Of a DNA stretch of 64,000 nucleotides, positions 45,798 to 55,371 are shown one piece after another. Source of the stretch: an uncultured Bacteroidales bacterium (GTDB lineage: Bacteria; Bacteroidota; Bacteroidia; Bacteroidales; UBA932); NCBI GenBank assembly GCA_944323845.1, contig CALUUA010000007.1:23275-87274 (forward strand). Reading direction: 5' to 3'. Position numbers and translations under genes: made by a program. How positions within the stretch are numbered: the stretch's first letter is position 1; every line of letters starts with the position of its first letter. Under the pieces are notes generated by a model that was not told the DNA's origin, ran no database searches, and worked only from the letters and a program-made list of their open reading frames with translations.

Positions 45798-47912
45798 TTA
45801 GCTATAACTGTGAAGACCGCCAAGAAAATAATTCACTCCGAAATACGTAACCAGCACACAAAGGAAAGCCAGCACGCAGAACCAATGGAAAAATCGCGGA
45901 TTCGAAAAGGCCTTCAGGCTCCGGCCGTGAAGGGCGAAAGAATACACCAGAATCGTGATCAGAGCCCACACTTCTTTAGGGTCCCAGGCCCAATACCTTC
46001 CCCAAGACACATTCGCCCACACAGCTCCGAGGAACGTACCCGCCACCAGAAAAAAGACTGCAGGATAGAGAACGGCCAGTGAGATATCCGCTGCATCAGT
46101 CAGAAGAGCCCGTGACCGTCCGTATTTCACCAGAGCCATGACTCCGTTCAACATCACCAGCCCCAGCAAAGTATATGAAATCATCATCGTCATCACATGG
46201 ACTGACAGCAGCGGAGAAGACAATACCGGCATCAGATAAGCTATTGCCGGGTCAGACTCCCCTATAGAAGCCACCAGAAGGGCGAAACCCCCGAGCAGGA
46301 AAGCGAAAGGCAATATCAGAGGGAACTTCCTCTGTATCAGCGTACCAAGCATCATCGTATGCCAGGACAGAAGCAGCATCACTTCAAATCCGTCCGACAT
46401 CGGAACATGGGCTGAAATATACCACCGCAGCCCCATTACCAGTGTCAGATACAGAAAAACCGCTCCGGACAATACCGCCCCGGCTAATCGGAGGCGTCTG
46501 CCGAATCCTGAAAACAGACAGTACACGATAAATAATATCATGCCTGCGGCAATGCATACCATCGACACTGTCTTCGGCCGTTCTATGACATTGTATAGCC
46601 GCTCCGCGGCAATACGAGCACTGTCAGGAAGCAGACCTTCAGCCGTTTTTTCCTGATACTCACGGATTTTAGCGAATATATTTCCAGCCTCCGCAAAATC
46701 TTTTCCGACAATGGATTCGCCTGCCAGGCTCATCACCTTACGGACGAAAAGCCATTGGTCCGGCTCCATCCCTGCAGGGAGCCTGTCGACAGAAGAATAC
46801 CATCTGACGGAGCCTGCATCATCCCGTATCGGGAATATTTTCAGAATTTCGCCTGTGCATACAAGCATCGCCGTCTCCTGCTTTTCCCGGGCTTTTTTCA
46901 GAGCCTTGGCGGATGTACCGATATCCTGCGGCATCGTTTCGGACCAGCTGTCCGGAAAGAATATCCATCCTGTCAGCACCTGTTCTGGAGTCAGGCCCTT
47001 ATATGATGCCTTCCCGTAAAGCTTCATTGTAAAATCCCTGGCCAAGGTTTGCACAGGGCATATCCTGTCGTTGTAGTAAATGTACATCCGGCCGTATTCG
47101 TCTGCAGTTTCTTCAGGCAGGCATTTCGGCGACACTGCTGTCCTGTCATCCGGGAGTCCGGATTTAGCTCCGGCATCTGCCGCAGCCATGAAGCATAAAA
47201 AAAACACTGATGCCGCGGTTTGCCGGGAGATCCGCTTGAGCACGGTTCTGAAACGGCTGTCCTTCTGAAAGAAAAAACCGGCCATGGACAGCAAAAGAAG
47301 CGCATAGCCTGTGTATGTCACAGGCACGCCGACAGGGTCATAGTTGACAGACAGCGTAGAGCCGCAGCCGTCTTCGTCATAGCCGGACTGATAGAATCTG
47401 TAGCCTCGGTATCTGGCGATCCTGTTCATGGCAGCCGTCAATTCCGTTTCGTTGTCCCCGTCCTTGATTTCAAGTTTACTGACATAATCCACCGGCGCAT
47501 ATGTTCCGGGATAATATTCGATATCGAAATCTTCTAAAGACACAGAAAACGGTAACGGCTCTGTCTGCATGTCCTCAGTCATGAATTCCGTGGCAGGTCC
47601 GGCTCCGACTCTCAGATGAAGGGCACCCTGCACCCCGTCAATGCGGGTAATCAGAGCGCCTGACAATATAAAGACAAATGCAAGATGGATTCCGGATGTT
47701 GCGAGCTGCCTGCATTCGGTCCTCATTACGTAAAATGCCAGTCCGGAAACTGCCGTGACTGCCCAAAGAACGATGAACGGAACCGAATGATAGCCCCACC
47801 GCATGGCCGCCTCAGTACCCGAAAACTTTTCCAGGACAGTCATGGCGGCCATATAGAGGGCCAATACGGCTATCGAGCCGAATGAAAGGTACTTGCAGAT
47901 CTTTTCAAACAT
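45798..47912 (-). CDS. ccsBA: Cytochrome c synthase, fused ResB-CcsA (CcsBA) type
   Basis: The 704-residue product joins an N-terminal ResB/CcsB-like half (TM helices and the extracytoplasmic FDIEYYPGTYAPVDYVSKLEI region) to a C-terminal CcsA half with many helices and the haem-handling WWD motif, here WGRYWAWDPKEVWALI at about residues 630-645. Flanking histidines are visible (VHVMTMMISYTLLG and ALHGRSLKAF; RFFHWFCVLAF). It exports haem and attaches it to CxxCH sites of apocytochromes c. It lies 14 bp after the di-haem oxidoreductase gene, which encodes two such sites, so it probably matures that neighbour. Confidence 0.93.
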   Translation of the reverse strand: MFEKICKYLSFGSIAVLALYMAAMTVLEKFSGTEAAMRWGYHSVPFIVLWAVTAVSGLAFYVMRTECRQLATSGIHLAFVFILSGALITRIDGVQGALHLRVGAGPATEFMTEDMQTEPLPFSVSLEDFDIEYYPGTYAPVDYVSKLEIKDGDNETELTAAMNRIARYRGYRFYQSGYDEDGCGSTLSVNYDPVGVPVTYTGYALLLLSMAGFFFQKDSRFRTVLKRISRQTAASVFFLCFMAAADAGAKSGLPDDRTAVSPKCLPEETADEYGRMYIYYNDRICPVQTLARDFTMKLYGKASYKGLTPEQVLTGWIFFPDSWSETMPQDIGTSAKALKKAREKQETAMLVCTGEILKIFPIRDDAGSVRWYSSVDRLPAGMEPDQWLFVRKVMSLAGESIVGKDFAEAGNIFAKIREYQEKTAEGLLPDSARIAAERLYNVIERPKTVSMVCIAAGMILFIVYCLFSGFGRRLRLAGAVLSGAVFLYLTLVMGLRWYISAHVPMSDGFEVMLLLSWHTMMLGTLIQRKFPLILPFAFLLGGFALLVASIGESDPAIAYLMPVLSSPLLSVHVMTMMISYTLLGLVMLNGVMALVKYGRSRALLTDAADISLAVLYPAVFFLVAGTFLGAVWANVSWGRYWAWDPKEVWALITILVYSFALHGRSLKAFSNPRFFHWFCVLAFLCVLVTYFGVNYFLGGLHSYS

Positions 47913-47926
47913 ACAGATTCACAGTA

Positions 47927-49591
47927 TCATATAGAATTAATGAATGCGACTATGGCATCGCGGTCATCCTTGCTAAGCTCCCGGAATTCCTCCACGGAGG
48001 CACGTGCGTGGCTTTCCTGAGCTCCATGCCACATTATGGCCTCGATGACATTCCTCGCCCTGCAGTCATGCAGCCTGTCCTGGTGTCCGGAACATACGAG
48101 CGATAATCCACGGCCCCACAGAGGAGTGGTCCTGCACCAGTCTCCCCTGATGTCGTTTTTCATATAGAGTTTGTGCTGCATCATGTCGCTGTACGGCCAG
48201 ATGGTCTGGTTCGGATAGCGTGGAAGCTCATTTCCCGTGAAGAAAAGGTTAGGGTCGTTGTAATTGTCCTCCCCGGTAGTCCAGGACGGTCTGTGACATG
48301 TGGCGCATCCTATCTGGCGGAACAATTCACGGCCTCTTTGTACCTTCGGGTCATCCAGATTCCTGGCGGCTGGCACAGCAAGCCCTCTGTGCCATATCAT
48401 CAGATTCGTATATTCTTCATCAGACATTTCCACCGGAAGATCCCGGGACATAAGGAAATTGTAGATATCTTCTTTCACATCTCCGGTATTCCATTTGTCC
48501 TTGTAGTCCGGGAAATAAGTGTCTATAAAATGATAGAAGCCTGCCTGTACATCAGGGTCCTGCGAAGCGGTATTGGCGTAAGCCTCTGTCATATAGTGGT
48601 ATTTGCGGTCTGAACGGGTCACGTTCGTGATATTCCAGATGGCATTGGCCCCCGGGCCGTCCTGAAGCGCGCCGCGACTGAGGGCGTATGTGAAGCGGAA
48701 TGGATGCTGCTCTCCGTTTCCCTGGACTGTGTTCGAGTATTGTTTAACCCACTCGCCGTCCTTGAAGAAAGCAGGATTCACATATTCCGAAGCATCAAGT
48801 CCTTGCTCCTTGAAATATGCCTCCGAATCCGCGTACTGGGCTTTCAAGGCTTCGTCAGGTATGGCATCCAGCAGACCGCTTCCATAGATACCTATGGTGG
48901 ACTCCAGGCGGATGCCGACTTCGTCCGTTGTCAGATCCACGGTCTGGCCGTTTCTGCTGGCCTGAACAGGTACATAATATGCGTCCGCAGGTATGGTCAC
49001 TTCCGGATAGATGAGGCCGTATGTCTCTCCGTCCGGGAAACGATTTCCCCATTCGTCAGTGTAATCGAGCCAGTTTATCTGTATTTTCTCTTCATCCAGC
49101 GGAGCTTTGAACGGAGCTATGGCCTGAGTCTGAGGCATTCCGGTGAGGGATGTCAGATAGGCTCCGGTCTGTTTGTCATAAAGCACGAGCAGATAGCCGT
49201 TTCCCATCTCGTCGTAGCGGTAGGAATCGGTCCGCTTGCCATGTCCGTAGCCAGGATGGCACATCAGGCAGGATGTTCTCAGATACAAAGGTCCGAGTCC
49301 GTCGAACGGCTCTGATGTAGGGCCGAAATTGTGCTCGAATATCATTTCGCCATGCTTGAAGTCCTGGACCAGACCTGCGTTTTCCACGGCCGGCGTCGGA
49401 TCTTCGAATGCAGAAGCCGAAACGTTGAATGTAGTGCCAAGTTCTCCGCCGGCATATGTTTCCACTTCGACCCAGTCGGGGACTTCGGCGATACCGCCGC
49501 CGTCCGGAGCGATAGGGTCATCATTGCAGCCGGCCGCAAGCATTGTCATGGCTGCGGCGGCTGTCATTAATACAAATGAATTGATTTTCAT
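47927..49591 (-). CDS. Di-haem oxidoreductase family (DHOR/DUF1111) lipoprotein
   Basis: The 554-residue product is a lipoprotein (MKINSFVLMTAAAAMTMLAAGC). Two c-type haem sites are visible: CLMCH at residues 108-112 and CATCH near 430. The region between has the GLLDAIPDEAL and DLTTDEVGIRLEST patterns of the family. DHOR proteins are annotated as putative thiol oxidoreductases or cytochrome peroxidase relatives and are often next to imelysin. Here the imelysin gene is 6 bp upstream and the haem-attaching CcsBA gene 14 bp downstream. A role in reducing or oxidising iron for uptake is an inference. Confidence 0.93.
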   Translation of the reverse strand: MKINSFVLMTAAAAMTMLAAGCNDDPIAPDGGGIAEVPDWVEVETYAGGELGTTFNVSASAFEDPTPAVENAGLVQDFKHGEMIFEHNFGPTSEPFDGLGPLYLRTSCLMCHPGYGHGKRTDSYRYDEMGNGYLLVLYDKQTGAYLTSLTGMPQTQAIAPFKAPLDEEKIQINWLDYTDEWGNRFPDGETYGLIYPEVTIPADAYYVPVQASRNGQTVDLTTDEVGIRLESTIGIYGSGLLDAIPDEALKAQYADSEAYFKEQGLDASEYVNPAFFKDGEWVKQYSNTVQGNGEQHPFRFTYALSRGALQDGPGANAIWNITNVTRSDRKYHYMTEAYANTASQDPDVQAGFYHFIDTYFPDYKDKWNTGDVKEDIYNFLMSRDLPVEMSDEEYTNLMIWHRGLAVPAARNLDDPKVQRGRELFRQIGCATCHRPSWTTGEDNYNDPNLFFTGNELPRYPNQTIWPYSDMMQHKLYMKNDIRGDWCRTTPLWGRGLSLVCSGHQDRLHDCRARNVIEAIMWHGAQESHARASVEEFRELSKDDRDAIVAFINSI

Positions 49592-49597
49592 AGCGTA

Positions 49598-50782
49598 CTA
49601 TTCTGCAAGTTCATTGATAGCGGTCGAGAGAGCCGTATCGAGTTCCTGAATGGCTTCTATGGCCGCTCCACAGTTCTCGTTCCGGTAATTTTTGATGAAC
49701 GGTTCAGGGATGGCCTTGATTTTGGCGATAGAATTATCTATGGCATCGGAAATCCTTTTTTCGATGTCGGGGTTTGTTTCCTTGAAGTATGCTTTCAGGG
49801 AATTGACCGAATCATAGTCGCCTTCTACACCGCCGTTCCAGACATTCGCTATGCTTATCATATTGTCCTCGAAATCCACTATGGACATGTAGCTGTAAGG
49901 TGACTCGACATAGTTCGGATCGGCCCCGGAATAGACCATGCCGATTTTCTGCGATGCCACCTCGTCGGCTATGGTGTTGCAGCCTTCGATGATCCACTGC
50001 ATGGCCACGACTGCATTTGTGCAGGAGCTTCCGGGCTTTCCGGCATTCAGAAGGTTTTCTCCATAGCTGGCCCCTCCGGTCATGGTCAGAGGAAGTTCGA
50101 GCTCGTCGTTCACTTTTGCGTAGCGGTCAGGATTGTGGCTCTCGCCAGCCCAGGCTATTTCCATCTGCCAGCATTTGTTTCTCAGGTCGCCAGCAACCGC
50201 TACGGCATAAGTCAGGTAATCCGAACATTTGACACCGTTGTCGGTTTTGTCTTCGGCAAACCAGTCCGCCGTCCTGTGCTCTCCTTCCCAGAAAAGCACG
50301 TATTCGATCCCATGGAAGCCGAGAAGCGTAGGTCCGAGTTTCTCCCCGGCATATACATCGCCGTCTTCACCTGAGAGACCGCTGATCTGGGCCTTGTTCG
50401 TCAGAGCTTCCTTCAGTCCTGTGAGATCCAGGGGCCAGGTGTCGATATGAGGGTCGATTCCGAAGTCAGTGGCGGCTCCCCATAGGAAGGCTTCGGACTT
50501 TTCCCAATAGGCTCTGGCGGTCAGGAATGTCTTGCAAGCCTTGTCGATATTTTCCTGTGTCACATTTTTCTTGAGGGTTTCGAGATCTTTCACCAGCTGC
50601 TCCGTGCAGTCCGAAAGGCTGGTGTAGGTAGGGATGACCGTGTGATTTACGAAACGGTCGGCGATAGCCATGAAGCGTGCGTCGTCACCGCCGACAGGAT
50701 CGAGGTCACTGCCGTTCTGATCGCAGGCTGCAATACTGGTCATTGCCAGTGCAACCGCAGCTGAATAAAGTGCTTTTTTCAT
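49598..50782 (-). CDS. Imelysin family (M75) lipoprotein
   Basis: The 394-residue product has a lipobox at Cys20 (TSIAAC). The imelysin hallmark GxHxxE is GFHGIE at residues 155-160 (His157, Glu160); a WGAATDFGIDPHIDTWPLD segment precedes it, as in the family. Imelysin proteins such as IrpA and EfeO are linked to iron uptake; most lack peptidase activity despite the M75 name. Surface or periplasmic lipoprotein. Sits 6 bp before the DHOR gene and 32 bp after the porin gene in one minus-strand operon. Confidence 0.92.
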   Translation of the reverse strand: MKKALYSAAVALAMTSIAACDQNGSDLDPVGGDDARFMAIADRFVNHTVIPTYTSLSDCTEQLVKDLETLKKNVTQENIDKACKTFLTARAYWEKSEAFLWGAATDFGIDPHIDTWPLDLTGLKEALTNKAQISGLSGEDGDVYAGEKLGPTLLGFHGIEYVLFWEGEHRTADWFAEDKTDNGVKCSDYLTYAVAVAGDLRNKCWQMEIAWAGESHNPDRYAKVNDELELPLTMTGGASYGENLLNAGKPGSSCTNAVVAMQWIIEGCNTIADEVASQKIGMVYSGADPNYVESPYSYMSIVDFEDNMISIANVWNGGVEGDYDSVNSLKAYFKETNPDIEKRISDAIDNSIAKIKAIPEPFIKNYRNENCGAAIEAIQELDTALSTAINELAE

Positions 50783-50814
50783 TGTTCTATTTGTTTTATT
50801 TTCATGAATTTTCT

Positions 50815-52185
50815 TTATTTGTTGAAGTAGGCCGCCCAGACGATTCCGACGGAGACGGAAGGTTCGGGGTTATACGGAGTTTTCAGGAAACGGTGCGAGT
50901 ATTCGGCCTTGATTCCGACTTCCGGTATAGGAAAATAATTGATACCAAAGGCTATACGATGCTTGTTCGTCCAGTCGTTCGGAGTCGTTCCTTCTGCCGG
51001 AATATATGAATCATAATATTCGTATCTTCCGAAAAGGTAGAATTTCTGTTCCTTTTCACGGAGTTTGTCCGAGAGGGAGAAGAAGTCATATCCTGCCTCT
51101 ACACCGGCTGCCATTGCGGCTTTGCCGACCAGAGAATGTGCATACGGTGAGGATGTCGTGTGGTTCTGGGAGGAATTGCGCCTGTTTATGTAGTCGATAT
51201 CGGTAAGATATCCGTAGTCAGCACTTCCGCGGACGATGAAGTTATGATCGTTGTATTCGAAGTCGAATGCGCCTATCATCACGGTGCCTTTGACTTTTCT
51301 GTACTGCTCGGACGTGTTCGTGGTGATGTCGTTGTGGAAACTGTTCCCGATGTAGCCGCTCAATCCCATGCGGAGCCCTTTGACGGAATAGTTGTCGATT
51401 CTGAATGCTCCGGCGATCTGGTTTCCAGGCTTGAATTCGTATGGAGATGCCGAGCCGTCATGCACCCAACCGTCCGTGGAAAAAAGCGTGGAATTCAGGC
51501 CGGCGACCATCAGGGCCTCATATCTCCAGTCCCCTGCCTGCCCCCAGAGACTGATTCCTGTCTCATGCCAGGTACATGGAATGATGGTATTCTCTCCTTC
51601 CGGTCTGTAAACTGTGAAGAACTGGTTTGGAAGATGACTGGTATTCGTAAGGCCCACCGGAACTATGATGTGTCCAGCCCTGATATTCAGCTGCGGAAAG
51701 AATGATTTTTCTATCCAGAACTGCTCTAGGGCGACTTCCCCTCCGCGCTCTATTTCTTTTTCGAATTCACCGGCTTCTTCGTTTTCGCGTTCCACGGCAG
51801 CTTCGACCCCTCCGTGTTCGAATTCGATCTCCATCCCGAGCTTCCATCCTTTCCCGAAGTCATAGCCGAGCATGATGACTGCATGCGGAATGTCGAAACG
51901 TCCGTGGCCCTTGCTATCCCTGTACTCGTCGGGGTCGGAATAGATACCGAAGTTGTCGCTGTACATATTGTAAGTCATGACAGCCTCGCCATAGCCTCCG
52001 ATAGTGAAGCGTTCCGCAAAGCTTTTCTTTCCGGATAAGTTCCTGCCTGACGGCAATGTATCCTGCACCGGCAGCGTGGCTCCGGAGACTGCGTCCGGTT
52101 CAGGCTGCGCAAGCATCTGATTACCTGACATCAACGCACATATACCAATAGCCGCAAATACATTTTTTATCTTCATTTTCCGCAT
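50815..52185 (-). CDS. Outer-membrane porin (phosphate-selective porin O/P-like family)
   Basis: The 456-residue product has a signal peptide (KNVFAAIGICALMSGNQMLAQ; starts at 52185 or 52176 are both possible), a barrel pattern with alternating aromatic and charged residues (RFTIGGYGEAVMTYNMYSDN, DIPHAVIMLGYDFGKGWKLG, LNIRAGHIIVPVGLTN), and a typical ending IVWAAYFNK. A charged, glutamate-rich segment lies near residue 140. It is likely a channel for the iron-related or anionic substrate of the operon it opens. Substrate unknown. Promoter with strong match just upstream. Confidence 0.85.
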   Translation of the reverse strand: MRKMKIKNVFAAIGICALMSGNQMLAQPEPDAVSGATLPVQDTLPSGRNLSGKKSFAERFTIGGYGEAVMTYNMYSDNFGIYSDPDEYRDSKGHGRFDIPHAVIMLGYDFGKGWKLGMEIEFEHGGVEAAVERENEEAGEFEKEIERGGEVALEQFWIEKSFFPQLNIRAGHIIVPVGLTNTSHLPNQFFTVYRPEGENTIIPCTWHETGISLWGQAGDWRYEALMVAGLNSTLFSTDGWVHDGSASPYEFKPGNQIAGAFRIDNYSVKGLRMGLSGYIGNSFHNDITTNTSEQYRKVKGTVMIGAFDFEYNDHNFIVRGSADYGYLTDIDYINRRNSSQNHTTSSPYAHSLVGKAAMAAGVEAGYDFFSLSDKLREKEQKFYLFGRYEYYDSYIPAEGTTPNDWTNKHRIAFGINYFPIPEVGIKAEYSHRFLKTPYNPEPSVSVGIVWAAYFNK

Positions 52186-52201
52186 TTTTCATTTTCCGAT
52201 G

Positions 52202-52232
52202 CAAAAGTACCGAGGATGTCATCGCCCGTCAA
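52202..52232 (-). promoter_or_regulatory. Promoter of the porin-imelysin-DHOR-CcsBA operon
   Basis: Minus strand: TTG, 20-nt spacer, TACTTTTG, fully matching the phylum TAnnTTTG -7 box. The start codon lies about 17 nt downstream, so the leader is very short. No Fur-box-like inverted repeat is obvious to me in the region. Confidence 0.65.
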
Positions 52233-52288
52233 TCGCCATAAATTGCGATTTTTCAGGGAATGGCTAATGAATAGTTCTGAGAAAAGAG

Positions 52289-52296
52289 TATTTTTG
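52289..52296 (+). promoter_or_regulatory. -7 promoter element before the MFS gene
   Basis: TATTTTTG fits TAnnTTTG; the -33 element is weak. Transcription from here would start near 52303, so the ATG at 52381 or 52396 must be used rather than any start further upstream. Confidence 0.45.
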
Positions 52297-52395
52297 CGGC
52301 CGGAAGCCCGACAGAAGCATGAGGATACCGGACATGGACGGGAGGAAGACGAAGATATTGGCCGGGAGGCCGACATAAAAATGAAAAGAGGAAAT

Positions 52396-53607
52396 ATGAA
52401 TATAGTGGAGAGGATTAAGGGACACCCGAAGGTGGGGCGCGGGACGGCATTCGCGGTGCTGTTCACGATGGGGTTTTGTCACATGCTTAATGACATGATC
52501 CAGTCGGTGGTGCCCGCAATGTATCCGCTGATGAAGGAAAATTTCGGCTTCAGTTTCGTCCAGATAGGTATCATCACGCTGGTGTATCAGTTAGTATCCT
52601 CTGTATTCCAGCCATTTGTGGGGCTGTACGCCGACAGGCACCCGAGGCCATATTCGCTGGCTGCCGGGATGTGCTTCACTCTGGCGGGACTGGTGATTCT
52701 GGCCTGCGCACCCGGATTTGCGACGATACTGCTGGCTGTTTCCGTCATAGGTTGCGGTTCGGCTGTCTTTCACCCGGAAGCCTCAAGGGTAGTCCAGCTG
52801 GCTTCAGGAGGGAAAAAGAGTCTGGCCCAATCGATATTCCAGGTGGGAGGAAACGGAGGCAGCGCCATAGGGCCGTTGCTGGCGGCACTCATAGTCCTGC
52901 CGCATGGTCAGCATGCCGTGGGCTGGATGGCGTTGGCAGCCATGCTCGCATCCATAATCCTGGTAAGAATCGGGGCATGGTACAGCCTGCTGCTGGCACA
53001 GAAAAAGGAGGACAGGGAAAAAGTGAGGGCAGGAACGCCAAATCTTCCGCGGAAAACCGTACATTTCGCGCTGGCCATATTGGTACTGATGCTTTTTTCG
53101 AAATATTTCTTCAATGCCTGCATGACGAGCTACTTCACGTTCTATCTCATCGAAAAATTCGGAGTCAGCATCCAGAATTCACAGCTCTGTCTTTTCGCTT
53201 ATCTGGCGGCTTTTGCGGCAGGGACTCTGGCAGGAGGCTTTCTCGGAGACCGTTACGGCCGTAAATATGTGATTCTGTTCTCGATCCTCGGCGCCGCTCC
53301 GTTTACGCTGGCCATGCCATACCTTAATCTGGGCTGGACTATCTTCACTGCAATGATGAGCGGACTGGTCATAGCATCTGCTTTCTCGGCGATATTGGTG
53401 TACGCCACGGACTTGATGCCGGACAAGCTCGGGATGATTTCGGGAATGTTCTTCGGGCTGATGTTCGGGCTGGGCGGCATCGGGTCCGCTTTTTTCGGAT
53501 GGCTTGCCGACGAGACCAGCATAGAGTATATTTTCCACATCAGCACACTCCTGCCGCTGCTCGGAATCGTGGCCGTCTTCCTGCCTGACGTCCGGCCTCG
53601 CAATTAG
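52396..53607 (+). CDS. MFS transporter, fosmidomycin-resistance (Fsr) type
   Basis: The 403-residue product starts at 52396 (MNIVERIKGHPKVGRG); AGAGGAAAT before it is a plausible ribosome site, and an ATG five codons earlier is also possible. Twelve membrane helices are likely. The family segments AVLFTMGFCHMLNDMIQSVVPAMYP, the loop GLYADRHPRPYSL (motif A-like) and VIGCGSAVFHPEASRVVQLASGG are typical of Fsr exporters. Its true substrate in this organism is unknown. It converges on the cupin gene with a 4-nt gap and is divergent from the porin operon. Confidence 0.9.
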   Translation: MNIVERIKGHPKVGRGTAFAVLFTMGFCHMLNDMIQSVVPAMYPLMKENFGFSFVQIGIITLVYQLVSSVFQPFVGLYADRHPRPYSLAAGMCFTLAGLVILACAPGFATILLAVSVIGCGSAVFHPEASRVVQLASGGKKSLAQSIFQVGGNGGSAIGPLLAALIVLPHGQHAVGWMALAAMLASIILVRIGAWYSLLLAQKKEDREKVRAGTPNLPRKTVHFALAILVLMLFSKYFFNACMTSYFTFYLIEKFGVSIQNSQLCLFAYLAAFAAGTLAGGFLGDRYGRKYVILFSILGAAPFTLAMPYLNLGWTIFTAMMSGLVIASAFSAILVYATDLMPDKLGMISGMFFGLMFGLGGIGSAFFGWLADETSIEYIFHISTLLPLLGIVAVFLPDVRPRN

Positions 53608-53611
53608 AATC

Positions 53612-53953
53612 CTATTTCAGAAAATCCGTCCTTTGCGGCGAGAAGACATCGAGAAGGATACCTTCTTCAAGACAGGTGCAGCCATGCATCTGGTCAGGCT
53701 CCACATAATAGCCGTCCCCGGGACCGACCACCGACTTCTGTCCTTCTATGTCCACTTCGAATTTGCCGGACACCACATAGGAGGCCTGACTGTGATAGTG
53801 AGAGTGCTGCTGGCCTACGGCACCCTTTTCGAAATGCACCTTGACGACCATAAGCTGGCCGTCATATCCCATAATCTGTCTTCTGCAGCCTTTGCCTGCA
53901 TCGTGCCATTCGAGCTTCTCCCCGAACTGGAATGTTTCGCTTCTTGTCTTCAT
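53612..53953 (-). CDS. Small cupin-domain protein
   Basis: The 113-residue product is a single cupin barrel: motif 1 VKVHFEKGAVGQQHSHYHSQASYVVSGKFEVDI with two His and a Glu/Gln ligand pattern, and motif 2 GDGYYVEPDQMHGCTCLEEG with the third His. Such proteins bind a metal and act as small isomerases, dioxygenases or sugar-sensing proteins; no reaction can be assigned. It lies 2 bp from the DUF362 gene on the same strand. Confidence 0.88.
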   Translation of the reverse strand: MKTRSETFQFGEKLEWHDAGKGCRRQIMGYDGQLMVVKVHFEKGAVGQQHSHYHSQASYVVSGKFEVDIEGQKSVVGPGDGYYVEPDQMHGCTCLEEGILLDVFSPQRTDFLK

Positions 53954-53955
53954 AA

Positions 53956-55098
53956 TTATTTTACCTTGACCAACTCGTATCTGCGTGAGCCCAGACCTAT
54001 CTTTTCTGCATGAGCCAGACAGGTCTTGTATTCGGTATTCGGATTCGTATTGTCGAAATGATCATGATGATCGTGGAAGTCCGGCTTCGCCATCTCGTCC
54101 GTAAGCTGGCTGCCCGGGAGCGGAGTCTGTTTCAGACAGGCATCCACGCAAGCCTGATCGAGAGCCAGAGGGTCGAAAGATGCGAACATCCCCACATCCG
54201 GAATGATTGGCGTGTCATTTCCGGAATGGCAGTCGCATGTCGGAGACACATCGCATATCAGGGAGATATGGAAATTCGGCCGGCCGTCCACCACCGCTTT
54301 CGTATATTCAGCCATACGGCAATTCAGTTCCTTGACAGCGGCGTCCTGGGCGAAGTCGATAGCATCGAAGTTGCACGCGCCGATGCAGCGTCCGCATCCT
54401 ACGCAGTTCTCCTGCACTACAGTCATTTTCCTGCGACCGGCATCGAAATGAAGACCGTCATTCGCGCATTCTTTCATGCATTGCCTGCATCCTCGGCATT
54501 TCTCCTCGTCAATCACCGGTTTGCCGTTGCAATGCTGTTCTTTTTTTCCGGCTCTGGAGCCGCTTCCCATACCGATATTCTTTATCGTACCGCCGAAACC
54601 CGTCATTTCATGGCCCTTGAAATGGGTCAGGGAAATGAAGACATCGGCATCCATGATGGCACGGCCGATCTTGGCATTTTTCACATATTCGCCTCCGGCA
54701 ACGGGCACTTCGATGTCATCTGTCCCTTTCAGACCGTCAGCTATGATGACAGGACAGCCTGCGCTCAATGGCGTGAATCCGTTTTCCCATGCACAGTAAA
54801 GATGTTCCAGAGCATTTTTCCTGCTTCCGGGATAGAGCGTATTGCAGTCTGTCAGAAAAGGTTTCCCTCCCGATTCCTTCACCACATCAGCCACAGCCTT
54901 GGCATAGTTAGGCCGGAGGAAGGTCATGTTTCCCAGCTCTCCGAAATGCATCTTGATGGCCACGAACTTCCCGTCCAGGTCGATCTGTCCGATTCCTGCA
55001 GCCTTTATCAGCCGTTTCAGCTTGAATGCCGGCCCTTCATCAGGCTTGCAGCGGAAATCCGTATAAAATACTTTTGAAATCTTCTGCGATTCAGTCAT
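53956..55098 (-). CDS. DUF362 domain protein with two [4Fe-4S] ferredoxin motifs
   Basis: The 380-residue product has the DUF362 part (GKFVAIKMHFGELGNMTFLRPNYAKAVADVV, FLTDCNTLYPGSRKNALEHLYCAWENGF, SLTHFKGHEMTGFGGTIKNIGMGSGSRAGK) with two ferredoxin clusters in the middle: CRGCRQCMKEC and CVGCGRCIGAC. A C-terminal cysteine pair lies near CDVSPTCDCHSGND. The family occurs widely in anaerobes; its reaction is not established. Translationally coupled, by spacing, with the cupin gene. Confidence 0.9.
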   Translation of the reverse strand: MTESQKISKVFYTDFRCKPDEGPAFKLKRLIKAAGIGQIDLDGKFVAIKMHFGELGNMTFLRPNYAKAVADVVKESGGKPFLTDCNTLYPGSRKNALEHLYCAWENGFTPLSAGCPVIIADGLKGTDDIEVPVAGGEYVKNAKIGRAIMDADVFISLTHFKGHEMTGFGGTIKNIGMGSGSRAGKKEQHCNGKPVIDEEKCRGCRQCMKECANDGLHFDAGRRKMTVVQENCVGCGRCIGACNFDAIDFAQDAAVKELNCRMAEYTKAVVDGRPNFHISLICDVSPTCDCHSGNDTPIIPDVGMFASFDPLALDQACVDACLKQTPLPGSQLTDEMAKPDFHDHHDHFDNTNPNTEYKTCLAHAEKIGLGSRRYELVKVK

Positions 55099-55371
55099 GT
55101 CCCGACCCTTTTGAAATTGTTCGACAGATTGTAAAATTAAAAATAGTTTTGCTGTATCGGAAACTTTTTATCGAAAATTTAGGACTTGCGGCATTAAGCG
55201 GGAATGATACGCCGGCCGCCGAAGCCACACCTGCAACTATCAGCAGCGACAAGATTATCGCCAGACTCACAAAGCCGAGCACCGTCAGTACGAAAATGAA
55301 TTCCATGGCTAATGATAAAATCCGGAAAGCTTGAAATTAGCGTAAGTTTGCAATATATAATTCAGTTATAA

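Noticed and set aside
54010..55077. 355-codon plus-strand frame opposite the DUF362 gene
   Set aside because: The minus strand has two clear ferredoxin motifs and conserved blocks; the plus frame has none.
55091..55306. Minus-strand 71-codon frame with a hydrophobic N-terminus in front of the DUF362 gene
   Set aside because: The N-terminal half looks membrane-spanning, but the C-terminal half has no pattern, there is no ribosome site, and it overlaps the DUF362 start. Possible but not supported.
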